From Salticus scenicus (lineage: Eukaryota; Arthropoda; Arachnida; Araneae; Salticidae): a stretch of DNA of 64,000 nt. The notes beneath the pieces are model-generated. The model was not told where the DNA came from, made no database searches, and saw nothing but the letters and a program-made list of their open reading frames with translations. Below, in pieces: positions 21,934 through 34,287 of the stretch; positions within the stretch are counted from its first letter, which is position 1; every line of letters begins with the position of its first letter. The position numbers were made by a program, and so were the translations under genes. Where the stretch lies: contig OZ005648.1 of the NCBI GenBank assembly GCA_963930645.1, positions 197,911,542-197,975,541 on the forward strand, given 5' to 3'.

Positions 21934-22219
21934 GCGTATCTCCGAATTGTTGGCGCGTGCAGAACAAATTCACAATTTTTCGCCAGTGAATGCGATTTTC
22001 GCCAAATCTGGAAGTGCAAAGAGAAACTTCACGCCGCTTAACCTGTATAAATAAACATCCGGCGTTTTTCTTTCTTTCTTTTTTCTTTTATTATTTTTTA
22101 TTTTTCTGATGATTAATGTAGGATTTAAATCACAAAACGAAACATATCTTGAAATTAAGAAATAGTTTTGCGAATAGAGAAGTAGATAATAATAATGATA
22201 ATATATTAGCATTGAGATC

Positions 22220-25090
22220 CGATTTCATGTATAAGGCCAAAAAGTTTGTAAAAATTGTTCAAACAAATTGCAAATTCTTAGTAAAATGTATGAAGAATGT
22301 TCATAAGTCCAAATCAGTAGTACGCCATTTTACATTTAAACTATTTTTATTATCATTTTGTATTTAAATTTTTAAAATGTACGACTTTATAAAATATTTC
22401 TCTTACGATGCAGTGCTTGAATTTTCATAAATTATCACCTTATATTTATCTATTATGTATTTTTAAAGAACATCTTAATCATAATAAAATAGATATTTCG
22501 TGTTAAATTTTATGGTTGAAATTCATAAAATTTTCTACGTATAATTTCCTCCTCGGACATGTCCCTTTCTCATTCTTTACCCCCCCCCCCAACCCCAACA
22601 TACAAAGTTATAAAATAAAACGTTAAACATTTTATTAATGCTATTCTATTTGTTTTTCAGTAATCATAAACAATCTAACTTAATATGTTATACAAATCAA
22701 AGTAATAATGATGCGCATAACCATTCTCATCCTATATTTATTGTTACTAATTTCTATTGAGAGCGAAATGTATTCATATTAAAAGGAATGAGTATGATAG
22801 AACACTCAACACAGACGCAGACTGAAATGCCGCACCTCATAGGTTACCCTCTATCCGATTCGATACATTTGACTTATCGTAATTAAATGACTAATTTTAT
22901 TAGGATTGTTTTCGTACATTAATTTCCTACACAACTGATCCCCATATTGCAAGTTCGTGGGAAGTATTGGCCTAATTTGTCAAATGAAGGAAACACAATT
23001 TTTAATTACTAAAGTTTCAAATTAAAATGTTCATATTTAATGAAGTGTATTAAAAAATATATTTTAAAATGTTAGTCTGACATGTTTACGACAAAATATT
23101 GGCATAATGGACGTTTAAACGAAATTTTGCTCTATTTTGCCATGTTAAAAAGAAAACGTAAATTTTGAATAACATGCGAAGTTTACAACTTACATTGTTC
23201 CAAAGCAATATTGTCCTTATCAATAACATAAGTGATATTTAAAAACTGATGCACCCATTTTACAAACTCAATATCTATAATACACACAGACAAGTCACAT
23301 AAACCAACCACTAAAAACATAATTTTTGGATTCAGGAAACCTCAAAACATATAAATGTAACAAAAATTCAATTTCGAAAACTTGATCCGAAAACAATACT
23401 TTCGCGACCTTTTGCGGATAAGATAAAGTAAATTAGAATAAGAGAATAATTTTAAATTAATTAAACTTTAATTGCATTTATTACATTGATTTTTATTTAT
23501 AAAAAGAAATGCTTTCATTTAATTTGGGGTAGCCCTGTATATTTACTATATATTTTACAAACACAATATAGTGTACTAATTTAGCACAGAATTTAAAACA
23601 CATAGCGTGACATGAAATGACCGTTTAGCAATTCCATTGTATGAATATATCTGAATTCTTTTGTGGGGTTCTGTGTAAATTTCTAATAAAGGATATACAT
23701 TCTACATTGTATACGAAACATTCTTTCATGCACATAAAATATAAGTTCAATTTATTTTTTGTTTCATCCAAAAATATTTAATTGTATTTACCAGAAAATT
23801 CACACATAGACTTAATGAATTTGAATTCTTTTCTTAGTCACTGTACACGAATTACTTAATATTTCATCCGAGTCCCAATATCTATTCTTGAGGTATGGTG
23901 ATAACAAACACACAGACACATTCAGGCAACCGCTAAAAACCTAATTTTTTGTTTCAGGATATTTAAGCAAATGTAGCAAAAACTCAATTTCGAAAATCTG
24001 AATCAAAAATAAAACTTTTCTTAATGATCATAATAATGATAATCTGGTGTGTCACTCACACGACTTTCTTTTTTACCCTGCATTTCAATATTATAATGAC
24101 AGATTGCACATTGAATCTTAAGATCAATAGCGTAAGAATGTAAAGTTTAATGTACTTTTCAAATAATCTAAAATAGGTTTAGAAACAATTTTATTTGACG
24201 AAGAGAAAGTAAATAATAATAATAATAATAAATAATAATAAAATAGAATAAAATAAAATAAAATAAATGTATTTCAAGGATAATTTTAAAAGCTTTAAAA
24301 TCATAATATTACAAATATACTTCTTCATTAATCTTGATAAAATAAATAAAAGGTTTTTCTAAAAAATAAAGGGTTTTCTAATAAATTTTGGTATTAAATT
24401 ATATTATCTAAAAATAATGATACAAAGACTCCATTGACACATTTTTAACAATTATGATTCAGGGAGCCTCAAAACGTGTATATATAACAAAAATTCAATT
24501 TCGAAAATTTGACCCCAAAACAATACTTTCTCTACCATATATGTTGGTAAGAGAAAATGATAACAAACAGACAGATAGATACACACACAAGCAACTGCTA
24601 AAACACTAATTTTTGGATTCAAGACACTTGAAAACGTGTAAATGTAGCAAAAACTCAGTTTCGAAAATCTGTGCCAAAAACAAAACTTTCTCTGGCAATA
24701 TATGTGTAAAAGAAAGTAAAAAAAAAAAAAAAAAGTGTGTGTGTGTTTGGATCTGTATATGTAGCTGAAAGGGGAGAGCTCATTTCATAAAGCCAGTTTG
24801 TTCAATTCCAATAGCAATTTTTGAGCAACCTTCCCTTTTGAAAAACTTTTAGAATACTGAGATTGGACATATGCTAGTTTTTGTTTTTGAGCAACAGACC
24901 AATCTCTAAAAAATATTATTTTCTGATTCAATAGACCTCAAACGCGTACCAAACGCTAAAAATCTTATTTTTAGACTTAATAGACCTCAAACGTGTACCA
25001 AATGCTAAAAATCTTATTTTCAGATTTAATAGACCTAAAATACGCGTATGCAAAGGAAAAACTCAATTAAAAAAAAATTGACATGAAAAT
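22220..25090. other. interior of the 4.8 kb element: AT-rich sequence and R1-type repeat fragments
   Basis: There is no gene. R1-type modules (CACACAGACA runs, AATTTTTGGATTCA, CCTCAAAACGTGTA, TTCGAAAA(C/T)TTGA, and the closing GTAAGAGAAA(G/A)T) occur at about 23280-23420, 23890-24130, 24440-24560, 24590-24720 and 24880-25110. A TAA/AATAA microsatellite is near 24211-24270. Confidence 0.6.
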
Positions 25091-25113
25091 AATATTTTCT
25101 CTACCTTTTATTG

Positions 25114-25155
<42 letters not shown>

Positions 25156-25265
25156 TTTTTTTTTTTTAATTTATTTCCAATGGCTGGATAAAATAATCTG
25201 GTGAAATACATTTCTTCGAAAATACATTTGACAAGAAAAAAATAATCTGGTGTGTCACTCACACG

Positions 25266-26300
25266 ATTTTCTCTTACCCTGAAATTTAATACTATAAATA
25301 CAGGTTGCAGATTAAGAGGTAAGATAACGAGAACTGTCATGTAAACCTATGCTAAACAATTCAAATTAGGCTTCAGAAGAGTTTTATACGATAACTAGTT
25401 CTGTCTGAGGGGGCTACCGCCCCCCTCAACTCCCGTTTTATTAATGCACCTACATTTATATAGAATTTAATTCGGTTATTAAAAAATAATTCTGTTTTAA
25501 AAAAATAATTTATTAAAATTATTATTTCAAAAAAATATCTTTATGATAATGCAGGCGATTTCCATATTAGAGAAGTAGTGTAACACTAAATATCCAAAAA
25601 AAGTCCATTTTACTCTCAATAATAATAATAATTAAAAAACAAAATAAATAAATAAATAAATAAAAAAAAAACGATTTTTTTTTTCTAAGTTTTTTTTCGT
25701 TAAAAGTAAAAAAAAATCTATAACTTTGTTTTAAATTATCACAGATTTATAGTTCAAACATTCGTTTTAAAGGTATTGGCGAGCTCTTTTGAATGATACC
25801 CATCATGAAAATTTACTCCCATTGAGGGGAGACTTCCCCCAAGGGGGGGGGGGGGGGAGGCGAGGCTCCCACATACACAAACATTTTTTTCCCAGTTAAC
25901 TATCTCTATTACAAAAAATATATATTCGTTTCATTTGGTTTATTACAGTCTATAGACGTTAAACTCTACTTACCTGCAATTTCCCCCATAGACGTAATGT
26001 ATTAGAATTCTCTTGATTGTCCCTGTACGCGAACCATTTGCTTGATCTTAACGAAAATCTTACTGTAGCATCCCTATATGATACACATTTAGAATACCAA
26101 GTTTGAACTTTCTGAAATAATTTGTTTTTGAGATATGCTGATAACAGGCAGACACACTCACAGACACACACACAGACCATTTGCCAAAAACATGATTTTC
26201 GTATTCAGGGGACCTCAAAACGTGTAAATATAACAAAATCTCGCGTTCGGAAATTTGACCCAAAAACAATACTTTCTCTACCTAATGGGTAAGAGAAAGT
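25266..26300. mobile_element. R1 repeat, copy 1 (about 1.03 kb)
   Basis: It starts ATTTTCTCTTACCC and ends GGGTAAGAGAAAGT (inverted 14-bp ends). It is collinear with 42940-43850, sharing for example TTATTAATGCACCTACATTT, GGTATTGGCGAGCTCTTTTG, CCCCATAGACGTAATGTATT and GAACCATTTGCTTGATCTTA. A G run near 25842 lies in the same place as G runs in the other copy. No protein is encoded. Confidence 0.75.
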
Positions 26301-27087
26301 AAAAATAGTAAAAGTAATTTTTTTTTTTTGGATTAAGAAAAAAGAAAAAATTAAATAATTGGACAAAAAATAGTTTTTTTTTTTTTTTTTCTAAAATTTG
26401 ACTTAAGAACAATATTTTCTCTACTCTTTTTATGGATCAGGAAAAGTAAAAATTAAATAAATAATTAGAAAAAAAAAAAAAAAAAGGTGAAGGTTTCCTA
26501 CTAAATTTAGACATTAAGTATATTATTTAAAAATAACGACGCTAAAACTCATTAACACGCAGTTTCAGCAGTTTATTTTTCTGAGAGGGAGAAAAAAAAG
26601 AAAAAAAAAAGATTGAAGTTTTCACGAATGCGGAATGAAGTAGAATCAAGGGTTGCTTTGCGGTAGAGAGATTTTGGCGTTAGCTACGAAAATGCGCCAA
26701 TCTGTCCTGTACGCGCCAACACTTCGGAGATACGCGGCCAGGAAGGGGTGGCGGAGGGGCAAAAAAAAATAGAATAGAGTTAGAGCATTCAAAATTGGTA
26801 TATAGAGGTTTTTGATACCTACAAATCGATTGCAGATATTTTCGAATTTTTAAAATTATTAGGACAGACGGGAGGGCGGGGCGAAGGGGGAAAATAATAG
26901 AAATAAGAGTTAGAGCATTTTGGGAATTTTTTCTGAAGGCAGTGAGAACCCGGTGCGACATTTTTCCTAATAAGATATTTTTTCTGTTTTTTTTCACGTG
27001 ATAAAAATTAATGCAATTTTGAGAATTCAGTAATTATAGCGATTCATTTAAAAATAGGGACCAGCGAAGCGGGCGTTGCCTGCTAGT

Positions 27088-27486
27088 AGAAGATATAGTA
27101 ATAAATCCATTTTTTAAATAATATGTAATCAATTTGTCTGTATGTATAAATAAAGAACATTTTTTTTTTTTTTAATTTCTTTAAATTTGTGAAGAATCAT
27201 CATCTGTTTTAACAATAATGTATCTGTCTGGCAAATCAACGTCTTTTAATTGAACACGCCTATCTTCTATGCTTTGAGGTCAACTGTGTTACCATTCACG
27301 AGACACCATGGCGCGATTTTATCCCTGCCAAAAGAAAAGATCGCCAAGGTGTTTCCGAAACAATGTATGTTCTGTAATTACGCAACCAGGAAGACGAAGA
27401 TGCATTAAAAATTAATATATATATATATATATATTAAAATATACATTGCTTTCTATGATTGCGTCACGTGTATATGGGGTGGGGTG
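27088..27486. other. continuation of the 150-bp tandem host plus unassigned sequence
   Basis: The first 60 bp match the array at 19430-20111. After that there is an AT-rich stretch with an (AT)n run near 27417-27435 and no gene. Confidence 0.5.
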
Positions 27487-27634
27487 CACTGTAAAAAATA
27501 TGTCCTATTTGCTGCCAGAAATTTTCTGTAATTACAAAAAATCCGTTCCGGCAACGTAATTTTTTCGTAAATTACGAGTATTTCTCAAATTACAGATCAT
27601 TTCTGGCAGCAAATAGGACATATTTTTTACAGTG
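27487..27634. mobile_element. MITE with perfect 36-bp inverted ends (148 bp)
   Basis: Left end CACTGTAAAAAATATGTCCT and right end are exact complements over 36 bp. CACTG...CAGTG ends and a possible 2-bp TG duplication would fit EnSpm/CACTA, but no longer duplication is visible, so the superfamily is open. Confidence 0.75.
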
Positions 27635-27944
27635 TGGATGGGGAATGGAGATAGGAGAGCTGCTTATTGATTATTACTACCAAGAAAAAAGAGAGGAAAG
27701 ATGTCTTCAATAGATTAGTTGTACAGCCATCGATCTTTCTTTACAATTTTTTGCCTCAGTGAATTGTTTTAGTTCCCCCCCCCCACCCCACACACACACA
27801 TACGCTTTTTTTGTTTTCTGGTTGACACAAGAACAAGCGGAAAAATTTGGCAAATTTTGGAGGAAAAAAAAGAAAAAGAAAACTGATTAAAAATTTTATA
27901 AATTATAAATTTGAGCCGATAAAAACTCGACTGATTTTAAAATT

Positions 27945-27997
27945 TGCCGCCCCCAGCGAAGTGCCGCCCCCTTTGCCCCCCCTACGCTACGCCACTG
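27945..27997 (-). mobile_element. MITE end, CAGTGGCGTAGC type, inverted
   Basis: Reading the minus strand from 27997, it starts CAGTGGCGTAGCGTAGGGGG and continues with G-rich runs and a GGCGGCAC motif, like the MITE end at 17582. Confidence 0.5.
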
Positions 27998-28085
27998 AAT
28001 TTCAGACTGTAGCATATTCACCGCGGCTAACGAAAAATACAGGCTTGGGCACTCAGGGAGAAAAACTCTAACAGCAGAAAATAGT

Positions 28086-28120
28086 ACTCTGGTCGGTACA
28101 ACGACGAAACGTGAAATAGT
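28086..28120 (+). ncRNA. decayed hammerhead-like remnant
   Basis: A stem II (GUCG 28092-28095 with CGAC 28102-28105) is followed directly by GAAAC (28106-28110) and GUGAAAUAGUAAUAA. The CUGAUGA half is not intact (ACUCUG instead). The tail wording resembles Penelope-like terminal repeats. It is probably a dead copy. Confidence 0.3.
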
Positions 28121-28207
28121 AATAATGTAAAATAAATACTTTTTTTTTTTCCATTTTAATAATACATTCTTTGTAACACTGAAAAATCACGACGATCTCT
28201 TCAGTTC

Positions 28208-28530
28208 AGCTATGAAATATCATAGCTGTCTTTGTTTAATATAAATTGTTATTATATACATTTGCACATTTCTGTCTTGGACAAAGACATAGTTTAGCTT
28301 ATGAATTTTAATACAAACACAAAATTTTAAATATATACACTTCTATCTTAAATAATATTATGAAATGAAGCTATGAAATATCATAGCTGTCTTTGTTTAA
28401 TACAGATTTTATTATAGACATACGCATATTTCTGCCTTGGACAAAGACATAGTTTAGCTTTTGAATTTTAATACAAACACAAAATTTTAAATATATATAC
28501 TTCTATCTTAAATAATATTATTAATTGATC
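28208..28530. repeat. two-copy tandem duplication, unit 161 bp
   Basis: AGCTATGAAATATCATAGCT begins both units (28208 and 28369). Shared phrases include CTTGGACAAAGACATAGTTT and CACAAAATTTTAAATATATA. Divergence between the units is low. The unit start is itself palindromic. Confidence 0.8.
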
Positions 28531-30300
28531 TAGACTAACAATTTCTGTATTGGTTTTAAGATAGAAATATTATTATTATTTTAATAGATACTTTTCTTTA
28601 TAAGTGGCATTCAGTATTTATATGAGAAAGACAAATACTTAAATTAAATGAAGCTCTAAACTACTTAAAATAAAAATATTTTTTCACCCAATCCTCCACC
28701 GCACTTTAGAATGTAGAAAAAGAGGGGGGGGGGGGGGAAAGCTAAAAATGCCATAGAAATAGCATGGGAAGAAAACCAAAAACACTCACAATGTCAAGTG
28801 TGTTAAAAAAAAAAAGGCTCACACCGGAAGTAATAAAAGGACAAAATTGACTAGAAAAAGACATTGAAGAGCGGGAATGGGCTGGTTGGGGTGTTAAATA
28901 TAACGCCCAGGATTAATACTGTTTTGAATGAAATTTGTTTAAAAAAAACCTTTCTTTCATTGTAAATGAATGTATCAATTTTATTAATATTACTTATTAG
29001 TAAGTCAAAGAACTTCTATATTCTTTGAGTAAGGTATTGCCAACATTATTGTTTCAAAATAATTGAATATTTATTTTAGTAACTATCAATTTATTCCTAA
29101 AATCAGGGGCTTATCTAGTCGAAAATTGGGACCATTTTGCTGCTCCTTCATGAGATTCAAATTTATAAAACTAGCTTTATCGCAAAATTTCATTTTATGA
29201 AAATGAATCTTTTATTTTATTTTTTTTATTCTTTTCAGTATTATTTCAATTGATAGTCTATACTTAGTTCAATGAAATACTATTAACATAATATTAAACA
29301 TTGTAGAGTGACTGCTAAAATGGGAGATTTTACATGATAATACCTTTTTCAGAAATACACATTAAAAAAAAAAAAAAAAAAATTGTCCTTTCAAAAAAAT
29401 AGACACCAAAAATTAAAACCTGGATCCATTTTAGAAAATAAATATTATTCTTCATCTTCTGATAAATGGATATGCATAGTTTTCAGTGTATCACTTTCTT
29501 CAAATTTCATTACCAATGAGATTTTTCTAATTTTTGCATTTAATTGATCCTATAATCATGTATAAAACAGTTGATAGGTAAAAGAAAATAATCGAAATTT
29601 CACATGAATTGAAAGTAGTTTATTATATTTTGCTAATTATGAATATGTTATTTATGTAATGAATTAGTTTTATAAATCATAAAACAATTTCTTAAAAATG
29701 GGTCAATTTAAAATCTTCCTTTTATTTATTTATGCATTTTCAAATAAACATTTTATTTATTATTATTATTAATTACTTGTAAATCTTGACAAAACTTTTA
29801 ATCCTTAGGAAGTGTAAAATAATAATGATGAAAAGATATGCTACCCATATATTTTCATCACTAAATTTTGCTTTTTTATTTTATTTTATTTGTTTTAACC
29901 ATAAATGAATATATGTAGTTTTCAATGTTTAACATCCTTAAAAATTCATTGGTAATGAGCCTTTTCTAATTTATATTAATTTTTCCGTGATGGTATTCAA
30001 AGTAACTAATGAATATGAAGAGAAATAATTCTATTTGATTTAAGAATATTTGAAATAAAAGTTGTGATGCACCACTCCCTTTGAATTTCATTATTATAGA
30101 ACTTTCTAATATTACTGGTTCACTGAAATGCACAGTACATATGATATATACTAGAAAAACAAAAACAATATTTATTTTTGTTTATTTTTTTAGGAAACAA
30201 TAAATAAATGGAAACTTCCATTAAAAAATTTATTTACTGTATAAACATCAAATGACCAAATATAATAATTAATAATAGTTGCTAATAATTTATCAATAAC
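28531..30300. other. AT-rich non-coding stretch
   Basis: No gene is seen. A G run (28722-28738) and many T/A tracts are present. The segment starting CAGGGGCTTATCTAG at about 29104 resembles a hAT end, but no partner was found. Confidence 0.5.
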
Positions 30301-30311
30301 AATAAATTGTG

Positions 30312-30425
30312 CTATATACAAAATGTAAAATTGTAACCTTTAGATAAAGAAAAGCTAGTGATAGGCTGGTTCACTGTCATAATTAGATCGATATCCTGCG
30401 ATGGGGCATAATTATAGTCCACAAT
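30312..30425 (-). CDS. probable 3'-terminal coding exon, unrecognised protein
   Basis: On the minus strand a strong acceptor (TTTCTAATTTTCTTTTAG) is followed by an open frame of 37 codons, IVDYNYAPSQDIDLIMTVNQ then PITSFSLSKGYNFTFCI, and TAG. The residue mix is protein-like, and the exon is free of the homopolymers that fill the surroundings. The frame enters in phase 0. AT-rich, 3' UTR-like DNA follows. I do not recognise the protein. Upstream exons would lie at higher coordinates; the candidate at 32400-32447 is not in a compatible phase. A chance acceptor plus frame cannot be excluded. Confidence 0.4.
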   Translation of the reverse strand: MVDYNYAPSQDIDLIMTVNQPITSFSLSKGYNFTFCI

Positions 30426-30473
30426 CTAAAAGAAAATTAGAAATTTACTTTCTCTTACCTTACATTACTGTAT

Positions 30474-30845
30474 CAGGGGTGATAGTGATTTCATGAAAAA
30501 TTACCTGAAATTTTAACGTGCAATTTTTTTTAAGCAACAAAAGCATTGCCGCTTTGTTTGCTGTACTCATGCTTATTTTCTCACTTGACGAAGGGTCGTG
30601 TTTTCTTTCGATCTGAAGCAATTGTTGCGAGTTTTTGCATTTTATAATGTCTATTCAAAGATTTTTACTTATTACAAAGAACATATAATTTATTTCAGGG
30701 AGGTCTAATCTTCTCCTTATGAAAGTATTAAAATTAATTAGGTTTAGTAGTACCATCGACTGATTTACGGCAGGGAAATTAGTATTTTGGTATTGAAAAT
30801 TAAATAACCATAATCAGGTACATTACCTGAACACAATCACCCCTG
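30474..30845. mobile_element. MITE with CAGGGGTGAT ends, 372 bp
   Basis: The left end CAGGGGTGATAGTGATTTCA and right end complement CAGGGGTGATTGTGTTCAGG are inverted over about 14 bp. No clear target duplication is visible. The element contains the hammerhead-like segment at 30584-30631. Confidence 0.5.
30584..30631 (+). ncRNA. hammerhead-like motif, variant core
   Basis: UUGACGA (30585-30591) takes the place of CUGANGA. Stem II pairs GGGUCG with CGAUCU. GAAG (30615-30618) takes the place of GAAA. The stem III hairpin GCAA-UUG-UUGC is intact. Two core changes probably abolish activity. The 34.3 kb relative keeps CUGAUGA and GAAAC, so the family core is recognisable. Confidence 0.4.
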
Positions 30846-30911
30846 CTGAAAACATATCACTTTAATGTCAATTTTATAATGTTTAATTTAGCCTAACAAT
30901 AATAAATTGTA

Positions 30912-31170
30912 GGTACCAGAATTTTCGCCCATAGGCATAATGTATTTGAATACTTTTGTATGTCTCTTTTACATGAATCTTTTGTCTAGATATATACATT
31001 ACTAATTTTTGACTTTTTTAAACATTTGCTCTTGAGTTATGCTGATAACAGTCTCATACACAGATACAGACCAATCGACTGCTATAAATATTATTTTCAG
31101 ATTCGGGGAACCTCAAAACAGGTAAATAGAGGAAAAACTAATTTTTAAAAATGTTTGATACAAAATAAAT
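30912..31170. repeat. R1-type repeat fragment
   Basis: The phrases CCCATAGGCATAATGTATTT, GAGTTATGCTGATAACAG and GGGGAACCTCAAAACAGGTA follow the R1 module order in the plus-strand direction of the 42.9 kb copy. Ends are diverged. Confidence 0.6.
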
Positions 31171-32399
31171 TATTTCTTTATCATATGGGTTAGAATAGAG
31201 AATAATAATAATGATGGTAATATACATTTGTTTAAATATAGTTTTATCTATGTAGTTTAAAGTATAATTTATAACATATCATTCAATTGTCTAATCAATT
31301 AAATTATATTTTCCATTTTAAACTCTCATTTAAAAAAAATTGTTAGAATATTAAAGTTATATATATATATATATAATATTACTATAAAATAAAAGCAAAA
31401 TTTTTATTTCCATATACTCATCTATTCACATGCAGCAGGTATTTTTAACTATATAAAAACCAATTTAATTTTTAATGCCACAAAATTTTTGTGGTATTGT
31501 TATTATTCATAAAATAAGTATTAATTTTTTAAAGCGATATTAATAAGTTCTGCTTAATATTATTACAAATGAAAGTTACATTTTAAATTTGATTTCATTT
31601 GTGTGCTACTTAAAAAATACTGCTTATATTTTCTAATATTAATCTTTTTTTTTTTTTTTTTGCTAATAGCTTAATGTTTAATTATAAATGTCACACTGTT
31701 ATTACTGTTTAATACTTTATATTGTAAAACTACCTTATATGGAATTAATATTTGTTGTCAAACATATTTGTATCAAAACAATTGTTCTATTTATTTACTA
31801 TGCAAATATATAATTATATTTTAGCTAAATGTAATTTTATAATTCAAACTGTTATTCAATACAATATTCTACTCATAATCTTATGATTTTATAAAAAGGA
31901 ATGATAACATTTATTGTCAGAAGCATATAGAAATAAAATAGAATATTAAAAAAAATAAGTATACATACAAATAAATGGTATATTTATTTTTTCATGCATA
32001 AAAATTATTATTATTACATTTTCCTGTGGGTAAATTTTATAACTATTAATAATATTTAGTTTAATAATTATTTGCTTTTCAATATTAAAAGGAACACAAC
32101 GAGAAATTATTTCCGTAAATACAGCCAAAATAATTTCATTGAAGAAATTCAAAGTAAACGAAAGTGATTCGTTGTTACATTTGCTAGAACTAGTTAAATT
32201 TTTATTAATTTATAAGACAAATAAAACTAATGCGTTTAAGCGTTTAGAATAACAGTTCTAAACTTAATTTCAAGCGCTCGATAACAAATCATGCATTATT
32301 CACAGATGGATATCATGAATCTTTTGAACACAAATTCAACTTTTAACTAAATAAAATTGTTTGATGAACACTTTATAAAGAGTAATAAATATGACTCAC
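31171..32399. other. AT-rich non-coding stretch
   Basis: I see no gene or bounded element. Short (TA)n runs are near 31361-31375. Confidence 0.5.
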
Positions 32400-32447
32400 C
32401 AGATAAGGTTGGTTTTATAAATGATGTGCTTGTATAGAAGGTATCCA
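32400..32447 (-). CDS. weak internal-exon candidate
   Basis: A 48-bp minus-strand segment lies between a TAAATAG acceptor-like site and a strong GTGAGT donor. Two frames are open (GYLLYKHIIYKTNLI or DTFYTSTSFIKPTLS). Neither joins in frame to the exon at 30425. It is reported only because the donor is good. Confidence 0.15.
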
Positions 32448-32879
32448 CTATTTATAAAAAATAGATTTTTAAAATATGCATGAAGAACACGTGTGCACAT
32501 GTGATAACACAATTTGAATTTAATGGTGAACTAGTACTTTTTACTCTAAAGACGCTGAGGAGTGCTTTTCAAGGTCACTTAACCGGACTACTGTCCACAG
32601 ATTTTTTTCTAGTGCCCAAGCCTGTATTTTACGTTAGCCACGATATTCACCCTCTGTGGTACCTTTCTCCCTCTTTCAGATATCTACAATAACCTGTTCA
32701 CTCACTATGCTAATGAACCCTAAAAATTCTGAGTGTAGTAAAGTTCTGTTCACTGGTAACTGTAATGTCTTTTCCCTCTTTCAGACACCCGCAGCAGCCT
32801 GTTCGCAATTGATTTCTTACCACCAAAATCCTAGTAACACAGCTTTTCAGCCTCTAGCTCTATTTAATAAATTTTAAAT

Positions 32880-33350
32880 ACCTGCACTGCTCTGATAATT
32901 TTACAGCTTTCGAAAATAAGCACATTAAATTCCCCCCTCCTCCTCTAAACCTAAAAACACTTTTTTTGTAGCCTATAGCTCCATTTTAAATATTTGCCCC
33001 AATCTTCCATCCTATTAATTTTACAGCTTCGAAAATATAGGCATTTGATTCCTGACCCCCCCAAACCCTAGTTACATGTTTTTTGTAATTTAATAGATCT
33101 GTTTAAAAAAATTTTAATGCTTCAACCTCTTTTCCCCCCTGCTGTAATAATTTTGCCGTTTCGAAAGTATGCAGAAATTCCTCCCCTCCCTCTCCCCTTC
33201 CTAAAAAGAAAGAAAAAACCTAGTACTAATACATTTTTTGTAGCCCCTAACTCAATTAAAAGACTTTAAATATCTACCCTCCATCTTCCCCTATTAATTT
33301 TATAGTTTTGAAAGTATGTACTATCAATTCTTCATTTCCAAAGACATAAC
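32880..33350 (-). repeat. diverged minus-strand copy of Helitron minisatellite B
   Basis: TATTAATTTTACAGCTTCGA, CCCCCTCCTCC and TTTTTGTAGCC(T/C)(C/A)TA recur about every 120-130 bp. Their complements match the TATTTTCGAA(A/T)(G/T)TGTAAA and GGAGGGG phrases at 21.4-21.9 kb. No Helitron end is identified on this copy. The plus strand just upstream (32640-32880) carries two CTCTTTCAGA(T/C)A phrases, perhaps an older unit. Confidence 0.55.
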
Positions 33351-34280
33351 AACATGGTTTCTTTCAAAGCCCTAGCTTGAATTAGTGGATTTCAGCAAGA
33401 AAAATGAATTTAAATAAAATTATCTAATTATTATTATTTTTTTTTAAATTCTTATTTCTTAGTGGATTGAGAACATTTTTAAATTAAATTAGTCACTTAA
33501 ACTCAAAAGCACTAATCATGAAAGATTACCAATTTCTCTTAAAATCATTATATAAAACTGGAGAAATTCAAAAACTATTTTTTAACTTCCGTTTTAAGAA
33601 AAGATCAATAGAAACAAACAAACAAAAATTTTTTTCCTTTAAAAGGAATTTTTCTCTTTATACAAATAAATGTTTTTGAATGCCAATGGAAGTTTGAAAG
33701 AAAAATTAAATAAATATTTAATTGTCTAAAATTCTTATTTCTCAGGTGATTTTTCAGATTTTTTGAACTGGAGACAGGTGAACAATAATTGTGGTTGATT
33801 ACCAATTTCTATTAAAATTAGTGTGTAAAATTGGGGAAATTCAAAAACTGTTCTTTTTATTACCATTACTATGTCACGTGATACTGTGAAAACTGAAAAG
33901 TAATTATTCTGGATGATTGTATGCCAAAATGGCTTGTGGGCAGATGGTTGAAAAACAGCTTTATTCAAATTGCAACGATAAGTTTTTTAAAACTAACATT
34001 TTAATTAATATCTCAAAAACTAAATCAAAAGTAATACTGTAAAATTCTGATTATTACTCCCCTCTTTCAGAAACAAAAATCATTAAAACCAGAAAGTATG
34101 ATTATCGGAAACTTTTAAAATAGTTGAAATTTTTGGAAAAACTTCAGATTGTAATAGCTGAGAGAACAGAAGGTTTTTGGAAAAGGAAAACATCTGAAAA
34201 TCATAGGAAGATATATTTTTGGTGGGGGGATTACTATTGAATTTTACGGTAAGTACAAAACTTTGAATAAACACCATAAA
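33351..34280. other. AT-rich non-coding stretch with a duplicated segment
   Basis: The phrase TTACCAATTTCT(C/A)TTAAAAT(C/T) with GGAGAAATTCAAAAACT(A/G)TT occurs at 33530 and again at 33803, period about 275 bp. No gene is seen. Confidence 0.5.
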
Positions 34281-34287
34281 GTACAAG

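Larger units (their letters stand above)
21934..26735. mobile_element. 4.8 kb TIR element with 9-bp target duplication (Mutator-like?)
   Basis: The ends are inverted: GCGTATCTCCGAATTGTTGG on the left and the complement of GCGTATCTCCGAAGTGTTGG on the right, matching at about 33 of 36 positions and then weaker. Flanking direct repeats are GGCCGGGAA (21925-21933) and GGCCAGGAA (26736-26744), 8 of 9 identical. Removing the element restores the minisatellite register. A 9-bp duplication with long inverted ends fits Mutator-like or foldback elements. No transposase is seen. The interior is filled with R1-type repeats and homopolymers. Confidence 0.7.
20112..27087 (+). mobile_element. minisatellite-bearing Helitron, interrupted by another element
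   Basis: The start TATATATAAAAGAGTAAACT followed by CACTGATTCACTGACTCA is typical of Helitron 5' ends. The 3' end is CCAGCGAAGCGGGCGTTGCC then TGCTAG|T at 27087. The minisatellite 21410-21933 continues in register at 26736 after the 4.8 kb insert is removed, so both ends belong to one element of about 2.2 kb. No Rep/helicase is present. A sister copy of the 3' end lies inverted at 37526. Confidence 0.7.
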
